Shown here piece after piece: positions 48,106 through 60,537 of a stretch of DNA of 64,000 nt. The first letter of the stretch is position 1; each line of letters starts with the position of its first letter. The notes under the pieces are model-generated. The model saw nothing but the letters and a program-made list of their open reading frames with translations. It was not told the DNA's origin and did not search any database. Source of the DNA: Selaginella tamariscina (taxonomy: Eukaryota; Streptophyta; Lycopodiopsida; Selaginellales; Selaginellaceae); assembly GCA_003024785.1 (NCBI GenBank), contig PUQB01000141.1, positions 149,476 through 213,475 of the forward strand, read 5' to 3'. A program made the position numbers and the translations under genes.

Positions 48106-50348
48106 ATGATCCGTTGTTTGCAGCGGGGATCAACGGCTGACGTTCCCGAATTGGCAAGACTCATAAAATCCTGCAAGGACTTAACAAGAGGGAAGGATAT
48201 ACACGCACATATATCCCAAACCGATCTCCACAAAGACAGGTATCTCCATAACTTACTCGTGAGATGTATGGCAAATGTGGAAGCTTGTACGAGGCAGAGC
48301 TTGTTTTCCAAACTATTAATTTTCCAAATCAATATACCTGGAATATATTACTTACTGCATATGCCCATAATGGGCATATCCACAAAGCCAAGACTGCGTT
48401 TGATAATATGCCCAGAAAGAATGTGTCTCGTGGACAGCGGTTCTTACAGCGTTTTCGGAAGCAGGCTATATGCTCGAAGTTGAAGAAGCGTTTCAGAGAC
48501 TGCCCCAACACAATGTTGTGTCGTGGAATGCCATGCTAGCAGCATATGCCCAGTCTGGACATCTTAGCACTAGCAAAACGTTCGGTAACATGCCTGAGAA
48601 GGATATATTCTCGTGGACAACGATGCTTAAAACACTTACACAGTCTGGAGATATAAAATGTGCAGAGGATCTATTTGAAACAATGCCAATGCACGACATT
48701 GTATCGTCAACCATGATGACCGTCATGTACGTGGAGAACTCACATATGCAGGAAGCCAGGACTCTGTTCAGTAAGATGCCCTTCTCTGACGTGGCATCAT
48801 GGAATGCCGTGGTTCAGGCATATGCCCATTCAGGGCATATTGAAGAGGCAAGGGAGCTCTTCAACGAGCAACCAGAGAAAAACACTGCGTCATGGACGTG
48901 CATGATGCAAGAGTACACACGCTTGGAGTGTTTCAACGAGGCAAAGGCGTTGTTCGATGCAATACCTAGCAAGAATGTAGTATCCTGGTCAGTAATGGTC
49001 GGACAAGCTGGAGCCATCAAAGACGCAAGGTATGCATTTGATCTGATGCCCCAGAGGAACTGTGTGTCCTTCACTAACATGCTGTGGCACTCTCAGAACA
49101 TGGAGCGCCTCAAGAGTTAGAAGAGTTTTTCAATCTCCTGCCCGTGCGTGACTTGGTCTCGTGGAACTCCATGTTAGCTGCTAACCAGGAGTCTCAAAGT
49201 ACAGGGAGAACGAGCATGATCTTCCACAAGCTGCCAATGTGGACTTGTTTCTTTTAATGCAGCACTGGCAGCGTATGCCCGAGGAGGGCATACTGCAGAA
49301 GCCAGGGAGTTCTTTGAGGGCATGCCTTGTAGGATATCTCTCTTACAGCACAGTGATGTCAGTCCTTCCTCTTGAAGAAGCCAAGCACATATTTGATTCA
49401 GTTCCCAGACGGGACTTGGTTATCTGGACGTGTATGATCAAGACTTGCTCTTTAAATGGTGTCACGGAACATGCGAAAGAGACCTTTGACAAGATGCCCA
49501 AGTGGGACTCGGTGTCGTGGAGCTCCATCATTACAGGATATGCCCAAACTGGGCATATTGAGGAAGCCAGGTACACATTCGAGCAAATGTTACAAGTCGA
49601 TGTCGGAACATGCAATGCGGTTCTCCAGGCGTTTGCTGGGAGAGGACACGTGCGTGAAACTATGGAGACGTTCGAGAGCATGCTACACAGAGACATTGTC
49701 TCGTGGAACACAGTGTTGGTATCCTACGCACAAGGTGGGTATATAGAGGAGGCAAAGTCTGTCTTTCATAGGATGCCGATGCATGCGGTATCTTCATACT
49801 CTGGAATGATAGCTGGATATGCCCAGAGTGGGGATGTGGAGTTGGGGAAAGCCATGTTTGATGATATAAACGATAAAGACGTGGTTTCGTGGAACACAAT
49901 GATCTCGATGTATGCTCGAAATGGTCATACTGGAGAGTGTTTGGAGCTTCTCTTGTACATGAACTTGGAAGGCATGGAAGCGAACGACAGTACGTTTGTG
50001 GGGATTCTCCACGGGTGTAGTCATGGAGGAATGGTGAATGAATCTGGTGAGTACTTCGTTTCTATGTCTACTGATTACGGGGTCGAGTCGAGGATCGAGC
50101 ATTACTACTGTATGGTTGATGTTTTGGGACGTGCGAAGATGCTGAGGGAAGCAGAAGAGCTTGTGGAGAATATGCCTTTCATGGCTGATGCAGTGGCTTG
50201 GACGAGTTTGCTTGCTGCTTGCAGGCTTAATGGAGACATGGAGCGTGCGGGACGTATTGCCCAGTTGATTTTTGAGCTTGAGCCTGATGGTGCTGCACCT
50301 TATAACTTGTTGCATAATGCGTATGCTCAGGGCCTGGAGACAGCTTGA
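48106..50348 (+). pseudogene. PLS/S-class PPR protein, frame-broken
   Basis: Intron-free PPR gene starting MIRCLQRGSTADVPELARLI. S-type repeats of 31 residues dominate, each with the pattern DVVSWN-M---YAQSGHIEEA---F--MP. The C-terminal repeats (STFVGILHGCSHGGMVNESG, MVDVLGRAKMLREAEELV, AVAWTSLLAACRLNGDME) match the usual end before the E motif, and the protein stops at NAYAQGLETA without a DYW domain. Frames change near 48270, 48480 and 49125-49240. Between 49120 and 49250 the sequence still reads as PPR in other frames. It was presumably an organelle RNA-processing or editing factor; in this state it is a pseudogene. Its repeats are well diverged from each other, unlike the PPR gene at 25326. 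Confidence 0.85.
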
Positions 50349-50457
50349 GGAATGTATACATGCATATGTCTGTATACATCCTTTTAGAATATACCACCCT
50401 TCACAGAATGAATATGCTGAATAAGGGTATATCCTCAACGAAACTAGGGGCAAGAGA

Positions 50458-53429
50458 ATGAACGACACAGAGAGGAAGCAGCTCCTAGACAGCTTCGTGC
50501 ACAACGTAGATCGCAATAACGAAAGGTTTCTTCAGAGACAGAAACAAGTGCTCGATGCAGCAGGTATTCAACCGTACACCGTAGAACTAAGGTACAACGA
50601 CCTCAATGTTGAAGCTCAGTGTTACTTGGGCAAGAGCGCCTTGCCCAACATCTACAACACAATTGCGAACTTTGTGCTACCGAGGAAGTGTGCAAAGCTT
50701 ACTATTCTCAAAAATGTATGTGGCAGTATCAAACCTGGGAGGATGACTCTCCTCCTGGGGCCACCTCGGTCGGGCAAAGACCACTCTGCTCCGTGTCTTG
50801 GCTGGTTGACCAGACACTGAGCTCAAGGTTACCGGCAAGGTCATGTGCAACGACAAGGAGCTGCACGAGGTTATACTGGCCAAGATGTTTCATACGTTAG
50901 CCAGAACGACTGGCACGAGGGAAGATGAGTATGCAGCACGGTTTCAGGGAATGGGGATGCCGGAACATGCAATCTCCGAGCTCACTAGATATGGTATGAT
51001 TGAACACTTTCATATTAGTCGGACTTCGCTATTTGCCTTTATAACATACAAGGAATCGAGTGCCGCACACAACCCTGTCTGAGCCAGATGCAGACAAGGA
51101 TATTGCCAGGTACATGCTTGCAAGTGTCACTGAGGAGCTGCACAACAAGGTGAAGACTGACTACATACTTAAGATAATGGGGTTGGACGTCTGTGCTGAT
51201 ACTCAAGTCGGGGACGAGATGGTTCGGGGTATATCTGGCGGGCAGAAGAAGCGTGTCACTGTTGCAGAGATGATGGTCGGGCTTCTCATGGACGAGATAT
51301 CTACAGCTCCACCGCGTTTCAGATTGTCAAGTGCCTGCAGGAGCTCGCGCATGTTACACGTGCTACAGTCCTGGTGTCCTTGCTGCAGCCTGCACCGGAA
51401 ACATACAACTTGTTTGACGATGTTTTGCTACTCTGTGAGGGGATGGTGGTGTACCATGGTCCGCGGGAGCATGTGTTGGGTTTCTTCAATGAGCGTGGTT
51501 TCAGGTGCCCCGTTCGTAAGGGCGTAGCAGATTTCCTCCAAGAGGTGACTTCACGCAAGGACCTGGGTTTCAACATGGCCACATCTCGATCCCCTTGGCA
51601 AGCACCAGGGATACATGACAGAGGAGACACTAGCGGAGCTAAGAGCAAACCAAGGCGGCAAGCCTTTCAAGACAAACCATGCAGAGACCAACGATAAAGA
51701 TGTGACACCGGCACAGATCAAACGTAAACGGGCATGACATTGGACTTCCAGCCACTGTCCATGTCTTTCCAGAACCTCTTTGTCAAGACCGACAAGGGAA
51801 CACTACAGCTCCTCAACAATGTAACGGGTGCGTTCTCTCCAGGAGTGTTGACTGCTTTGATGGGGGTGAGCGGTGCAGGGAAGACCACTCTTTGGCTGCT
51901 GGCCGGTAGAAAGACAGGTGGAATCATCCAGGGGACATGCAAATATCCGGTTATCCCAAGAAGCAGCACACTTTCGCCCGTGTGTCCTGCTACTGCGAGC
52001 AAACTGATTTAGTGTTCTCGGCTAGGTTGAGACTGGACTCAAGCATTACGAAAGACGACCAGGAGGAGTTTGTGGAGGAAGTTATGCAGATTGTGGAGCT
52101 TGACATTCTGAGAGGCGCGCTTGTGGGAGTTCCTGGCGTGACTGGCTTGTCGACAGAGCAGAGGAAGCGGCTGACAATCGCAGTGGAGCTAGTGGCGAAT
52201 CCGTCTATCATCTTCATGGATGAACCTACCTCTGGGTTGGATGCTCGTGCTGCAGCCATTGTAATGAGGACTGTGAGGAACATTGTGAACACCGGCAGGA
52301 CGATCGTGTGCACCATACACCAACCCAACATTGAGATATTCGAGGCCTTTGATGAGCTTGTGCTCATGAAGCATTATTTACTCAGGGAAGACTGGGAAAC
52401 ACTCTGTCACACTTGTCGATTACTTTGAGCCTTACGAGGGCGTTAGGGGGATACAGAATCCTGCTGATGCTGGAAGTCACCTCAGCCTCGGTCGAGCAAT
52501 TGCTGGGTATCGACTTTGCCACGGAGGCTCTTTTCAAGATGAATGAAGAGACTGTGATAAGGAAGAACAAGCCACTGGAGAACACACAGGACCTTCATTT
52601 CCCGACTGAGTACTCATGCTCCTTGTGGGAGCAGTTCAAGAGGTGCCTGTGGAAGCAGAACATAACGTACTGGAGGAGCCCCGACTACAACTGTGTCCGC
52701 TTGATGTTCACTCTCACTGCAGCTCTGATGTTCGGCAGCGTCTTCTGGCAGCTAGCATCCAAGCATGAAAACCAGAAGGACTTGTTAACTGTTATGGGAG
52801 CTCTGTATGCATCCACTGTCTTCTTGGGAATCCAGCACTCGGCCTCGGTGCAGCCCGTGGTGATACAGGAGCGTACAGTCTTTTACAGGGAGCGTGCAGC
52901 CGCTATGTACTCAGCACTCGCCTACGCACTCTCTCAGGTCACGATCGAACTGCCGTATATCACTGGCCAGACTCTTCTTTACGGGATCATCAAGTATACA
53001 ATGATGGGGGTTTGAGTGGACTGGTGGTAACGGGGCTAACCTTCACGTACTTCACGTACTACGGGATGGTTACTGCGGCACTGATGCCGAATGTTCAGCT
53101 GGCAGCCATCTCAAGTGCAGCGTTCTACTCCATCTTTAACCTCTTCTCCGGGTTCATGATACCGAGGCCGAAGATGCCGGCGTCCGTAAGTGGATGTGGT
53201 ACATATGCCCACGATTGACGGGCTTATATCTTCCCAGTATGGAGATCTCACCAGCACGCTAACGTTGCCTGGCATGGTTGTCACCACGGTTAAGGAGTAC
53301 GTTGAGACATATTTCGACTTTCACAACGGGGATGAGAAGATCGCTTCTGGCGTTCTTGCCGGGTTCTCTCTATTCTTCATTTGCATGTTCATCTTGTGCA
53401 TTCGACTGATCAACCACCAAACAAGATGA
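50458..53429 (+). pseudogene. Full-size ABCG/PDR transporter, shortened and frame-broken
   Basis: Order matches plant PDR proteins, which export lipophilic compounds across the plasma membrane. The start MNDTERKQLLDSFVHNVDRN is followed by LTILKNVCGSIKPGRMTLLL and Walker A GPPRSGKD near 50760. The first signature is GISGGQKKR near 51225, then [18 protein letters not shown] and [15 protein letters not shown]. The second nucleotide-binding half has GVSGAGKTT near 51865, [16 protein letters not shown] and [16 protein letters not shown] near 52210. Membrane segments run from 52640 to 53420, including TYFTYYGMV and [10 protein letters not shown]. At under 3 kb it is far shorter than the usual ~1400-codon gene. 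The first membrane domain is missing, the first Walker B region is cut (MDEISTAPP), and several frame shifts occur (near 50785, 51000, 51940, 52380 and 53010). No introns are evident. Confidence 0.9.
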
Positions 53430-53518
53430 ATATGTAATATCTCATCACTGTTAAAAGATACGTTTCTCCACACACACATTCAAATATGTATATGCATATT
53501 ATACCTGTAACTTATATA

Positions 53519-54409
53519 GGTTTTCGTCGACCTCGGAGTCTCGCCATGGCGAGCTATATGCAAGGGCAACCATTGAGCTTCCTTGTATTGTGAGTATTCG
53601 CAATGACTCTCTCCATCTCGATTGCTACAAGCGCTGGCTGGTGAGTGACACACACACGCTCGCACCAACAAAACTTTTACAACTGTGTGACTGTGTGGAT
53701 GTAAATCTACACAGAAAAAACACAAGAATTTTTTATACTCACACATATTTGTACGTATAATAAATCAAGTCAGTAAAACATCGTCTTAAGTAGGTAACAC
53801 ACACACACACGAGATATGCAGGGACAGGATTACATCTTTGTTAGGACATTCGTTCGCTTCCTTGCTAGTTTGGTAGTGAAAACGCCAAAAGGAACACGCA
53901 ATGACATTCTTCTGGCACTGCTAGTTCTCTCTCCCTCTCTCTCCTCTTACACACACACACACACACACACACAATGTATGTACATGTGTACACGTTAATT
54001 GCAATGATAGGTGGAATGGCTGCTCTTCACGACGAACTTAAGTGGTTCCAGACACAGGCGTCCATTTGGAACATAAATTTACAACAGTTGGCTCCTCAGC
54101 CTGCAGCGCAAGCATATTGCAGGTAGTTCGTATATATAACTATACATACATGTATATGAATACGTGCGTGGGTACTTACACAACCATGACATACTTACCT
54201 ACATTCTTTGGTGTAGGTTTCTGGAGGATATGAGCAAGGAACACGTGGACTATGGTGTTGCATTGGCAGCTCTGTGGACAATAGAGGTTGTTTATTGCGA
54301 CAGTTTTGCTTCATGCCTTAAACCAGATGCAAAACCTCCGCCTGAGCTCATTGAAGCATGCAACCGCTGGGGAAGTCCTTCCTTCAGCACCTACTGCAGT
54401 TCTCTCAAG

Positions 54410-54441
<32 letters not shown>

Positions 54442-54703
54442 TGTATTGATTGGGAACTACTGAAGGATATTGTTGATGGTTGGCTTAAAAGTTGTACCAA
54501 TTCAGAATATGTTGCCAAGGCTGCCCAAGACGTCTTTGTTCAGGTGTGTATGTTTTCTTTTCACATACACACACACGCACGCACGTTCCTGTGTATCAAC
54601 ACATGCGAGATTGCGCAGTCGCGTGCATGACACAGAGACAGACACTTGCATGACATGAATGACTTTCTTTGTTCAGGTGCTTCATCTGGAAATCGACTTT
54701 TAG
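53519..54703 (+). CDS. TENA_E: TENA_E-type thiamine-salvage hydrolase (5' exon not seen)
   Basis: TENA/THI-4 family of the plant TENA_E type, which hydrolyses amino-pyrimidine breakdown products of thiamine. Exons: about 53519-53640 (RHGELYARATIEL, VSIRNDSLHLDCYKRWL), 53822-53923 (GQDYIFVRTFVRFLASLVV), 54011-54122 (GGMAALHDELKWFQTQ), 54217-54409 (RFLEDMSKEHVDYG, ALWTIEVVYCDSFASCL, ACNRWGSPSFSTYCSSLK), 54466-54543, and 54677-54703 (VLHLEIDF then TAG). The catalytic-type Glu of WTIEVVY is present. The last codon, TAG, stands where relatives have Trp (F-W-x-M), so the final few residues are lost. The 56-nt intron 54410-54465 starts with a long GT run. The first exon with the start codon is not found upstream, where the ABCG pseudogene lies, and the second splice junction does not fit cleanly. 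It may be impaired. Confidence 0.82.
53641..53821. repeat. AC-rich intron of TENA_E
   Basis: GTGAGTGACACACACACGC donor side and an (AC) run before GAGATATGCAG; part of this intron is also present in the inverted copy at 54893-55014. Confidence 0.7.
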
Positions 54704-54892
54704 AATATGAGTAATGTTATGTAGGCTTTAATGCAATTGAGTTCTCTTTGTTCCAAGTTATGTGTGTGAATATATATATATATATATATATTTATTTCAT
54801 TCGCATCTTTGCTAGCATTTTGGTGAAATGCACCTTTATGACACTGTTACGTGATCTCTCTCTACGTACACCCACCCACACACCCAATATGT
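54704..54892. other. TENA_E 3' flank with TA run
   Basis: Contains a (TA) run near 54771-54790 and pyrimidine-rich DNA; no gene. Confidence 0.6.
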
Positions 54893-55556
54893 CTGCGTAT
54901 AAAAAAATTCTTGTCTTTTTCTGTGTAGATTTACATCCACACAGTCACACAGTGTGTGTATACATTTAATTGTGGAAAATTTTTGTTCGTGCGAGCGTGT
55001 GTGTGTCACTCACCAGCCAGCGCTTGTAGCAATCGAGATGGAGAGAGCCATTGCGAATACTCACAATGCCAGGCAACGTGGTGAGATCTCCATACTGGGA
55101 AGATATAAGCCCGTCAATCGTGGGCATATGTACCACATCCACCTTACGGACGCCGGCATCTTCGGCACTCGGTATCATGAACCCGGAGAAGAGGTACCAC
55201 CGAGTATCACATAAACTTTGCTAGCTCAGTATACGTGATGATCCCGTAAAGAAGAGTTTGGCCAGTGATGTACGGCAGCTCGATCGTGACCTGAGAGAGT
55301 GCGTAGGCGAGTGCTGAGTACATAGCGGCTGCACGCTCCCTGTAGAAGACTGTATGCTCCTGTATCACCACGGGCTGCACCGAGGCCGAGTTCTGGATTC
55401 CCAAGAAGACAGTGAATGCATACAGAGCTCCCATAACAGTTAACAAGTCCTTTTGGTTTTCATGCTTGGTGGCTAGCTGCCTGAAGATGCTGCCGAACAT
55501 GAGAGCTGGGAGTGAACATCAAGCGGACACAGTTGTAGTCGGGGCTCCTCCAGTCA
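54893..55556 (-). pseudogene. Inverted partial copy of the ABCG-TENA_E junction
   Basis: Read on the minus strand it gives ABCG membrane segments ([40 protein letters not shown]), then [12 protein letters not shown], then directly the TENA_E first exon piece (VSIRNGSLHLDCYKRWL) and its intron start. It matches 52670-53745 with two internal deletions, one removing part of the last ABCG membrane region and one removing about 300 bp (53280-53580) that holds the ABCG 3' end. The two arms flank the remaining TENA_E exons as a ~1.1-kb loop. Confidence 0.9.
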
Positions 55557-55664
55557 TGGGCCTTGATATCTCAATAACATGCATACTATTTATAATATTT
55601 AATTCAAAAAATGCAACCGAATATATATATCGTTTGAAATATGAGTTAGCATATTCCAGCCTCG

Positions 55665-56270
55665 TGCTACCACATATTATGTGTTCGTGTAGAACCCAGT
55701 GTAATCCAGCCTCCTGTATTTGCTCAGCCTGCTGTATACCATGTTGTTTATGTAGTCTGCAAAGCTTAGATATTGATCCTTCATCGGAAGGAACTGGGCA
55801 TTAAGAAGCTCGAATGCTTCCAAAGCTTCCCCTCTCCGGCCGATTCACCTTCAATAAGCTCCAATACATGTTTCCTTCTATCGCATTTATACATCCCACG
55901 TTCTCGGCGAGTCTTTGATGTACCTCTCTGCACGTTCCCGAACAGCAGAAGAGTCCATCTGCAGCCCCGAATTCGCAGCAGTTTTTATGGAAACTGAGCT
56001 CACACTGTACACACCTGTTCATGGCAGGGCCCTTCCTGCAGTGCAGTCCCACACAAGCACAACGGGCAGTACTAGAATCCTTCTGGGACTGAGAGGCATT
56101 CCCGGTGAAACGTCGAGGTGCAAGAGTCACAACACATGACATCTCCACTTTCTCCACACACAGGGCAGAATATGTCCCATGTGTCTTCTGCATTTTCTGT
56201 TTCTGCTTCCCGTGGTTGCATAGTGTTTTTCTTATGGGTAGCTTCCCTCTCTTGGCTACTACATTAATTA
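55665..56270 (-). pseudogene. IDM1-like PHD-finger / acetyltransferase fragment
   Basis: The minus strand encodes a PHD finger near 56195-56080 (CPVCGESGDVMCCDSC, then FHRECLSVPEGF, a TAG, and YCPLCLCG). The second Cys/His part follows in another frame (RCVQCELSFHKNCC, GLFCCSGTCREVHQRL, MYWSLLKVNR). After a further frame change comes FLPMKDQYLSFADYINNMVY and RRLDYTGFYTN, matching the region before the acetyltransferase core of plant IDM1/ROS4-like proteins, which act in active DNA demethylation. The TAG sits exactly where the conserved PHD Trp is expected. The rest of the gene is missing beyond about 55665, next to the inverted ABCG copy. Confidence 0.78.
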
Positions 56271-58181
56271 TTTATTCTTGATAGTCCCAGCCTTGAGTAG
56301 TCACCATCGTTTCGTAGCGTAGGGAAGGTTTATCAAAAATCGACGGCTGAAAATAGCCGCTGGCATTAATCCAACGGTAGTAATGTAATATGTTTTAACC
56401 AGGTGGGTTTCGGTTAATATGTTAATAATATTATTTTAGATAACTGATAAAGAAAATTAGGGTACAAAAGTAAAGTGCATTCATAGTTTAAATATATTTT
56501 AATTTTATTTTTAAAATAAATTAATAAAAAAAAGTTATAACAATGTCTACAATGTGCATGTGAGTGTAGTTGCATGTGTAAGTGTATGGTATGTGCACGT
56601 GTATTTATGTGTGTGTGCGTGCATGCATGTCAATGTATTTATAATTATATGTTCAAACAAGTTTGATATTTAGCATTTTAAGTTTCTAATTTTCAAACAT
56701 TTCATTTCAAAATCAATAATCATATTAGATCCACCACCAAACTCATTAATAATGAAATGATTATAAATTCTTTGACTATGCATAAGGAACGAAATAAAAA
56801 ATTTGTGAGGGAAAAATAATTTTATATAAACTGCATCCTTTGGAGGTTTGTTTTGAATGATGCATTTTGTCGTGATGTTGAGATATTTTTTAAAACAATG
56901 TCAATGTCATGAAACACTAAAATATATTAATTTTAACACTAGATTATAGTCAAGTATATTCTATACTCTAGTTTAACATTATTTTATTATATAGTAATAT
57001 TTCTTATTCATCCATTATTTTTTTCTCTTTTTTTTTTTTCTTTCTACTTAATTTAAAAGTTTTGTTCATATTTTGTTTTTCAATTTCAGCTTTAACAATT
57101 TTGTTGCATGATCTCTATTATTAAATTAGAATAATTGAAACACAATTGATTGTTAGAAGATTTTGATTTAAATTACACACACACTTTTCGAATTAACTTT
57201 TACCCACTAAGATTATTAGTGTTAAATAGGAAAATTAACATTTCCTAAGTGAAAATTAGTACTTAATGAAAGAAGTATGAATTTATTAAGATAAAAAAGT
57301 GTTGAAAAACATTTAAAAGCTAGTACATTAAGTGATTGAATTCACATGACAAATCTAATTATTATAAAGTAAATAGATTTTTCCGTAACACCACACAAGC
57401 CTAAGATTACTTTGTCAAAGAGGTTCGATCTTAATTTTATGAGTTTATAAATTAGGTTATTTAGATAAACACCTTAATGATTATTCAAATATAAGTCTTA
57501 GATATTACTTACAAACATTGTTTAAGCTTAATTTGCAACTTTATTAAACAAGAATTCACCACTAAATAATTTGTTTAAAATTTAAATATTATTTTGGTGA
57601 TAATAACATTTAAATAACAATTAATAAGATTTGTGACTTCAACAAAGTATCTAGTACCAATATATGCATTAGAATTTTGTTTCTTGGTATGTAATGTATC
57701 AAAGTTTTAATCAACTAATTTTACTAAATAATATTAAAAACCTCTTCGTAACATTCTGATTACTCTTTTTGAGGCTATCAATGATACCATATAGTGCGAT
57801 AATCGATTATTCAAACGAATTCAACAATTTCATTAAAAAGAGTATAATTATGCAATAACAATGGTTCAACCCTAGTAATATCAATAGTTCATGGTTCAAT
57901 TCCAACTCAAGGTCTAACCTTCATGAGTAAATTGTTTAACCAAGATCATACTAACCATTGAAAACCAAGTTGCCTAATTTTTTTAATCTTTTGTAAAAGT
58001 AAATAAAATATTTCTTTTTTTGGACATTATATTTTACTCTAAAACATATGATAGACTTTCTTGATGATATCTTTATTTAAGAAATAAACAGCAACTTCAT
58101 TCACATTTACAATCTTAAGAAGTTATTAAGGATTGATATTTCATATTTTTATATGTTTCTAGCACAAACAAGAATTCCCTA
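56271..58181. other. AT-rich intergenic DNA
   Basis: No gene, RNA or clear element seen; a GTGTGTGCGTGCATGCATGT stretch lies near 56608-56630 and a T-run near 57028-57041. Confidence 0.7.
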
Positions 58182-59240
58182 AACCCTAAACCTCCCTTGA
58201 GCGGATGCCTAAGGTTTAGCACCCTAGTGCAAACACAAGCATGTATGTTTTGGTGACAAACCCATGACACGACTCCAAAGGGCATGCCTCGAGCATTATA
58301 TCGTATGATGTTTAACCCAATGTCACATCTTCATGTAACACTGCCTTCCATGATGTGAGCTATCATGCCATAGCCCTTAGATTCAAGAGTTGCACCAAGT
58401 GCCACAAATGTGGCTCCTAAATGCCAACTCTAAAACCCCTTAGTGAACCCTCAAGAACTAGGTAATGTAAACCTGTCAAACAAGATCCCACACCCATAGT
58501 TCGACAAGGACATGAGTGTGCCTTGCTTGGCCATGAGTGCTACACTTAGTTTGATGTGGAGGAGGAAGTTAGAGACAAGCCTTAACCTCTGCCTCTTGGA
58601 ACGTGCATCTCGACAAAACCTCCCAGATATGAATTCGCCAACGTTAAGGGTAAGCTACCTCGAAAGTGGGACGTACCCCTATCATTTGGAAGTTAGGGTG
58701 GTACAATAGAGGGTTGTACCTTAACAACACAAGCTAAAGCTTGCACCAGCAGAAGAGCAACGAACTTAATCATGAACCTAGGAGCTCTCCTACATGTACT
58801 ACTTAATATATGTGACAGAGCGCGCCCCCCCTGTTTTCATGTTTACATAAGTGGGTTGGCATGGAATCTCATCCTAGAGAGAATATACTTAGTGAGTTAA
58901 TTAATGACCCATTAACCCCTAAACCCTAACTTGAGGGGTTTAGGGTGTTGGGCTAGGGTTAGGTCAACCCTAAGGGTGTTTCTACCCATATCTGACATGC
59001 CGAACTCACCTGAACCACCCAAAACCTAATTGGGACACAAAAAATAGGGTAAGAAATTTTTAGAAGGTAAGTGCTACCTTCGTTTAGAGTTTCTCGCGAT
59101 ATCTAAGGACAATCAGTCAGACTACCTAAGTGCACTAAGCGGGGTTGTTTTTCATTACATCTAGGGATTATCAACATAGTTCAGTAGGTAATAACAGTCA
59201 ATATCCAAAGTAAAAAGGAGTCATAATAAAAAATATGACA
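58182..59240 (-). repeat. Truncated LTR, long-LTR family
   Basis: Enters the family pattern at CCTCCCTTGAGCGGATGCC and ends AATATGACA at 59240; the first ~650 bp of a full LTR are missing. Diverged, so old. Confidence 0.88.
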
Positions 59241-60300
59241 TAAAACTTAGAGAGTTTATCTTTGCAACCTTAGGATTAAGGAATTAAAATTAGCACTTTT
59301 AGTTATTTATCTAACCATATGTGGGGTGGTTATCATGGACAATTGTGACCCTAGAGTGAGGGGTCATAATAAATTGATATCAAAGTTAAATCCTAAATTA
59401 TGCTAAGTATGCGATGGCTTAACTTAAAACCCAGAGAGCGATTAAGTGATTAGGAATAGCACTTTGAATTATGCACTTTCAATTATTTGTCCAACAATAT
59501 GTGGGGTGATTACCATGAATAGTTGTGACCTTAGGGGGGAGGTCATAACACTTATAATTGTTCGTTAACATGTTTGCCTTAGTTAGTAGCAAAATACAAC
59601 ATTTTAAGATTTATGAAGGTTGGCATTAAGTACCTCATTTTAAAACAAAAGAGTTTAAAAAAAACCTATTTTTGCATTAAGCAGAATAAACTATAATTAT
59701 ATTTTAACTCTTTATCTTTATGAATTATTGATGTTAAGTTGCCCTCCATGTGTTATCATCGACTTCTAATATTCCTCCAATGTCTCTCGTGCATTTACCA
59801 ACTCATCCTCCATGAGCCAAGTGGCTTCATTGATGGGGTAGCCTCACCGCTTGACCAAATACTCATTCCCAAGTATGCAACCTTGTTGTTTTCTCAAATG
59901 TGAATAAAAGATAGCCTCAATTTTATACTTAACCTCACCTGACACAATTTCAAGAGATGGGTAAATAAACTCAGTATACTCTTTCAGTATACTCTAACCC
60001 CTCCCCATAGGGTCCTTATTAATTATAAGAGTTAGGACCCTTGTTCCATGTATAACTATTTTATTCTCAACATTTGAACTTACAGATGCATAACATTTAT
60101 TATCCTCATGCAATGGTCGCCTCATACCCTATTAGCCTCAGTAAGAAAATGAAGTGTGGATCATGATATGCACGATACCAACTTGTTATGACCCTTCCTT
60201 ATAGGGTCAAAATTGTCCATGGTAGCTATAATTCTAAGGTTGCAAAGATAAGACTCAAACTCGAGACCTTATAGTCATTAGGTTCCTTATCCTTTATCTT
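59241..60300 (-). mobile_element. Ty3 chromodomain fossil with short LTR-like repeats
   Basis: A ~120-bp repeat carrying TATGTGGGGTG, ATGG-CAATTGTGACCCTA and GGTCATAA occurs at about 59255-59375 and 59440-59550, and inverted at 60187-60290. Between them, minus strand 59890-59760 reads as a chromodomain (CILGNEYLVKR, GYPINEATWLMEDELVNA), the usual C-terminus of chromovirus integrases. Heavily decayed; limits are uncertain. Confidence 0.65.
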
Positions 60301-60537
60301 ATTAATTAACCATAAGAAAAAAGGGACAATTATTTGTTAGGACCCTCGTTTCATGCATGCCTTGCCTTTGACGACTTTCGTACCTTTCAAAAGGCTTTTA
60401 AACTTTCATAGAATAACAATTTTAAATGAAGGCTTTCGAAAGAAAGAATGTGTTTAAAATAAAATTTTCATAAATAATAGCATTAAAATATATGACCCTT
60501 CAAAAGAAAGGCAATGTTATTAGAAAGAATTTCAATT

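Noticed and set aside
49794-50516. Minus-strand 240-codon frame opposite the second PPR gene
   Set aside because: Composition (Ser/His/Arg/Leu-rich) is that of an antisense shadow, and the plus strand has clear PPR motifs.
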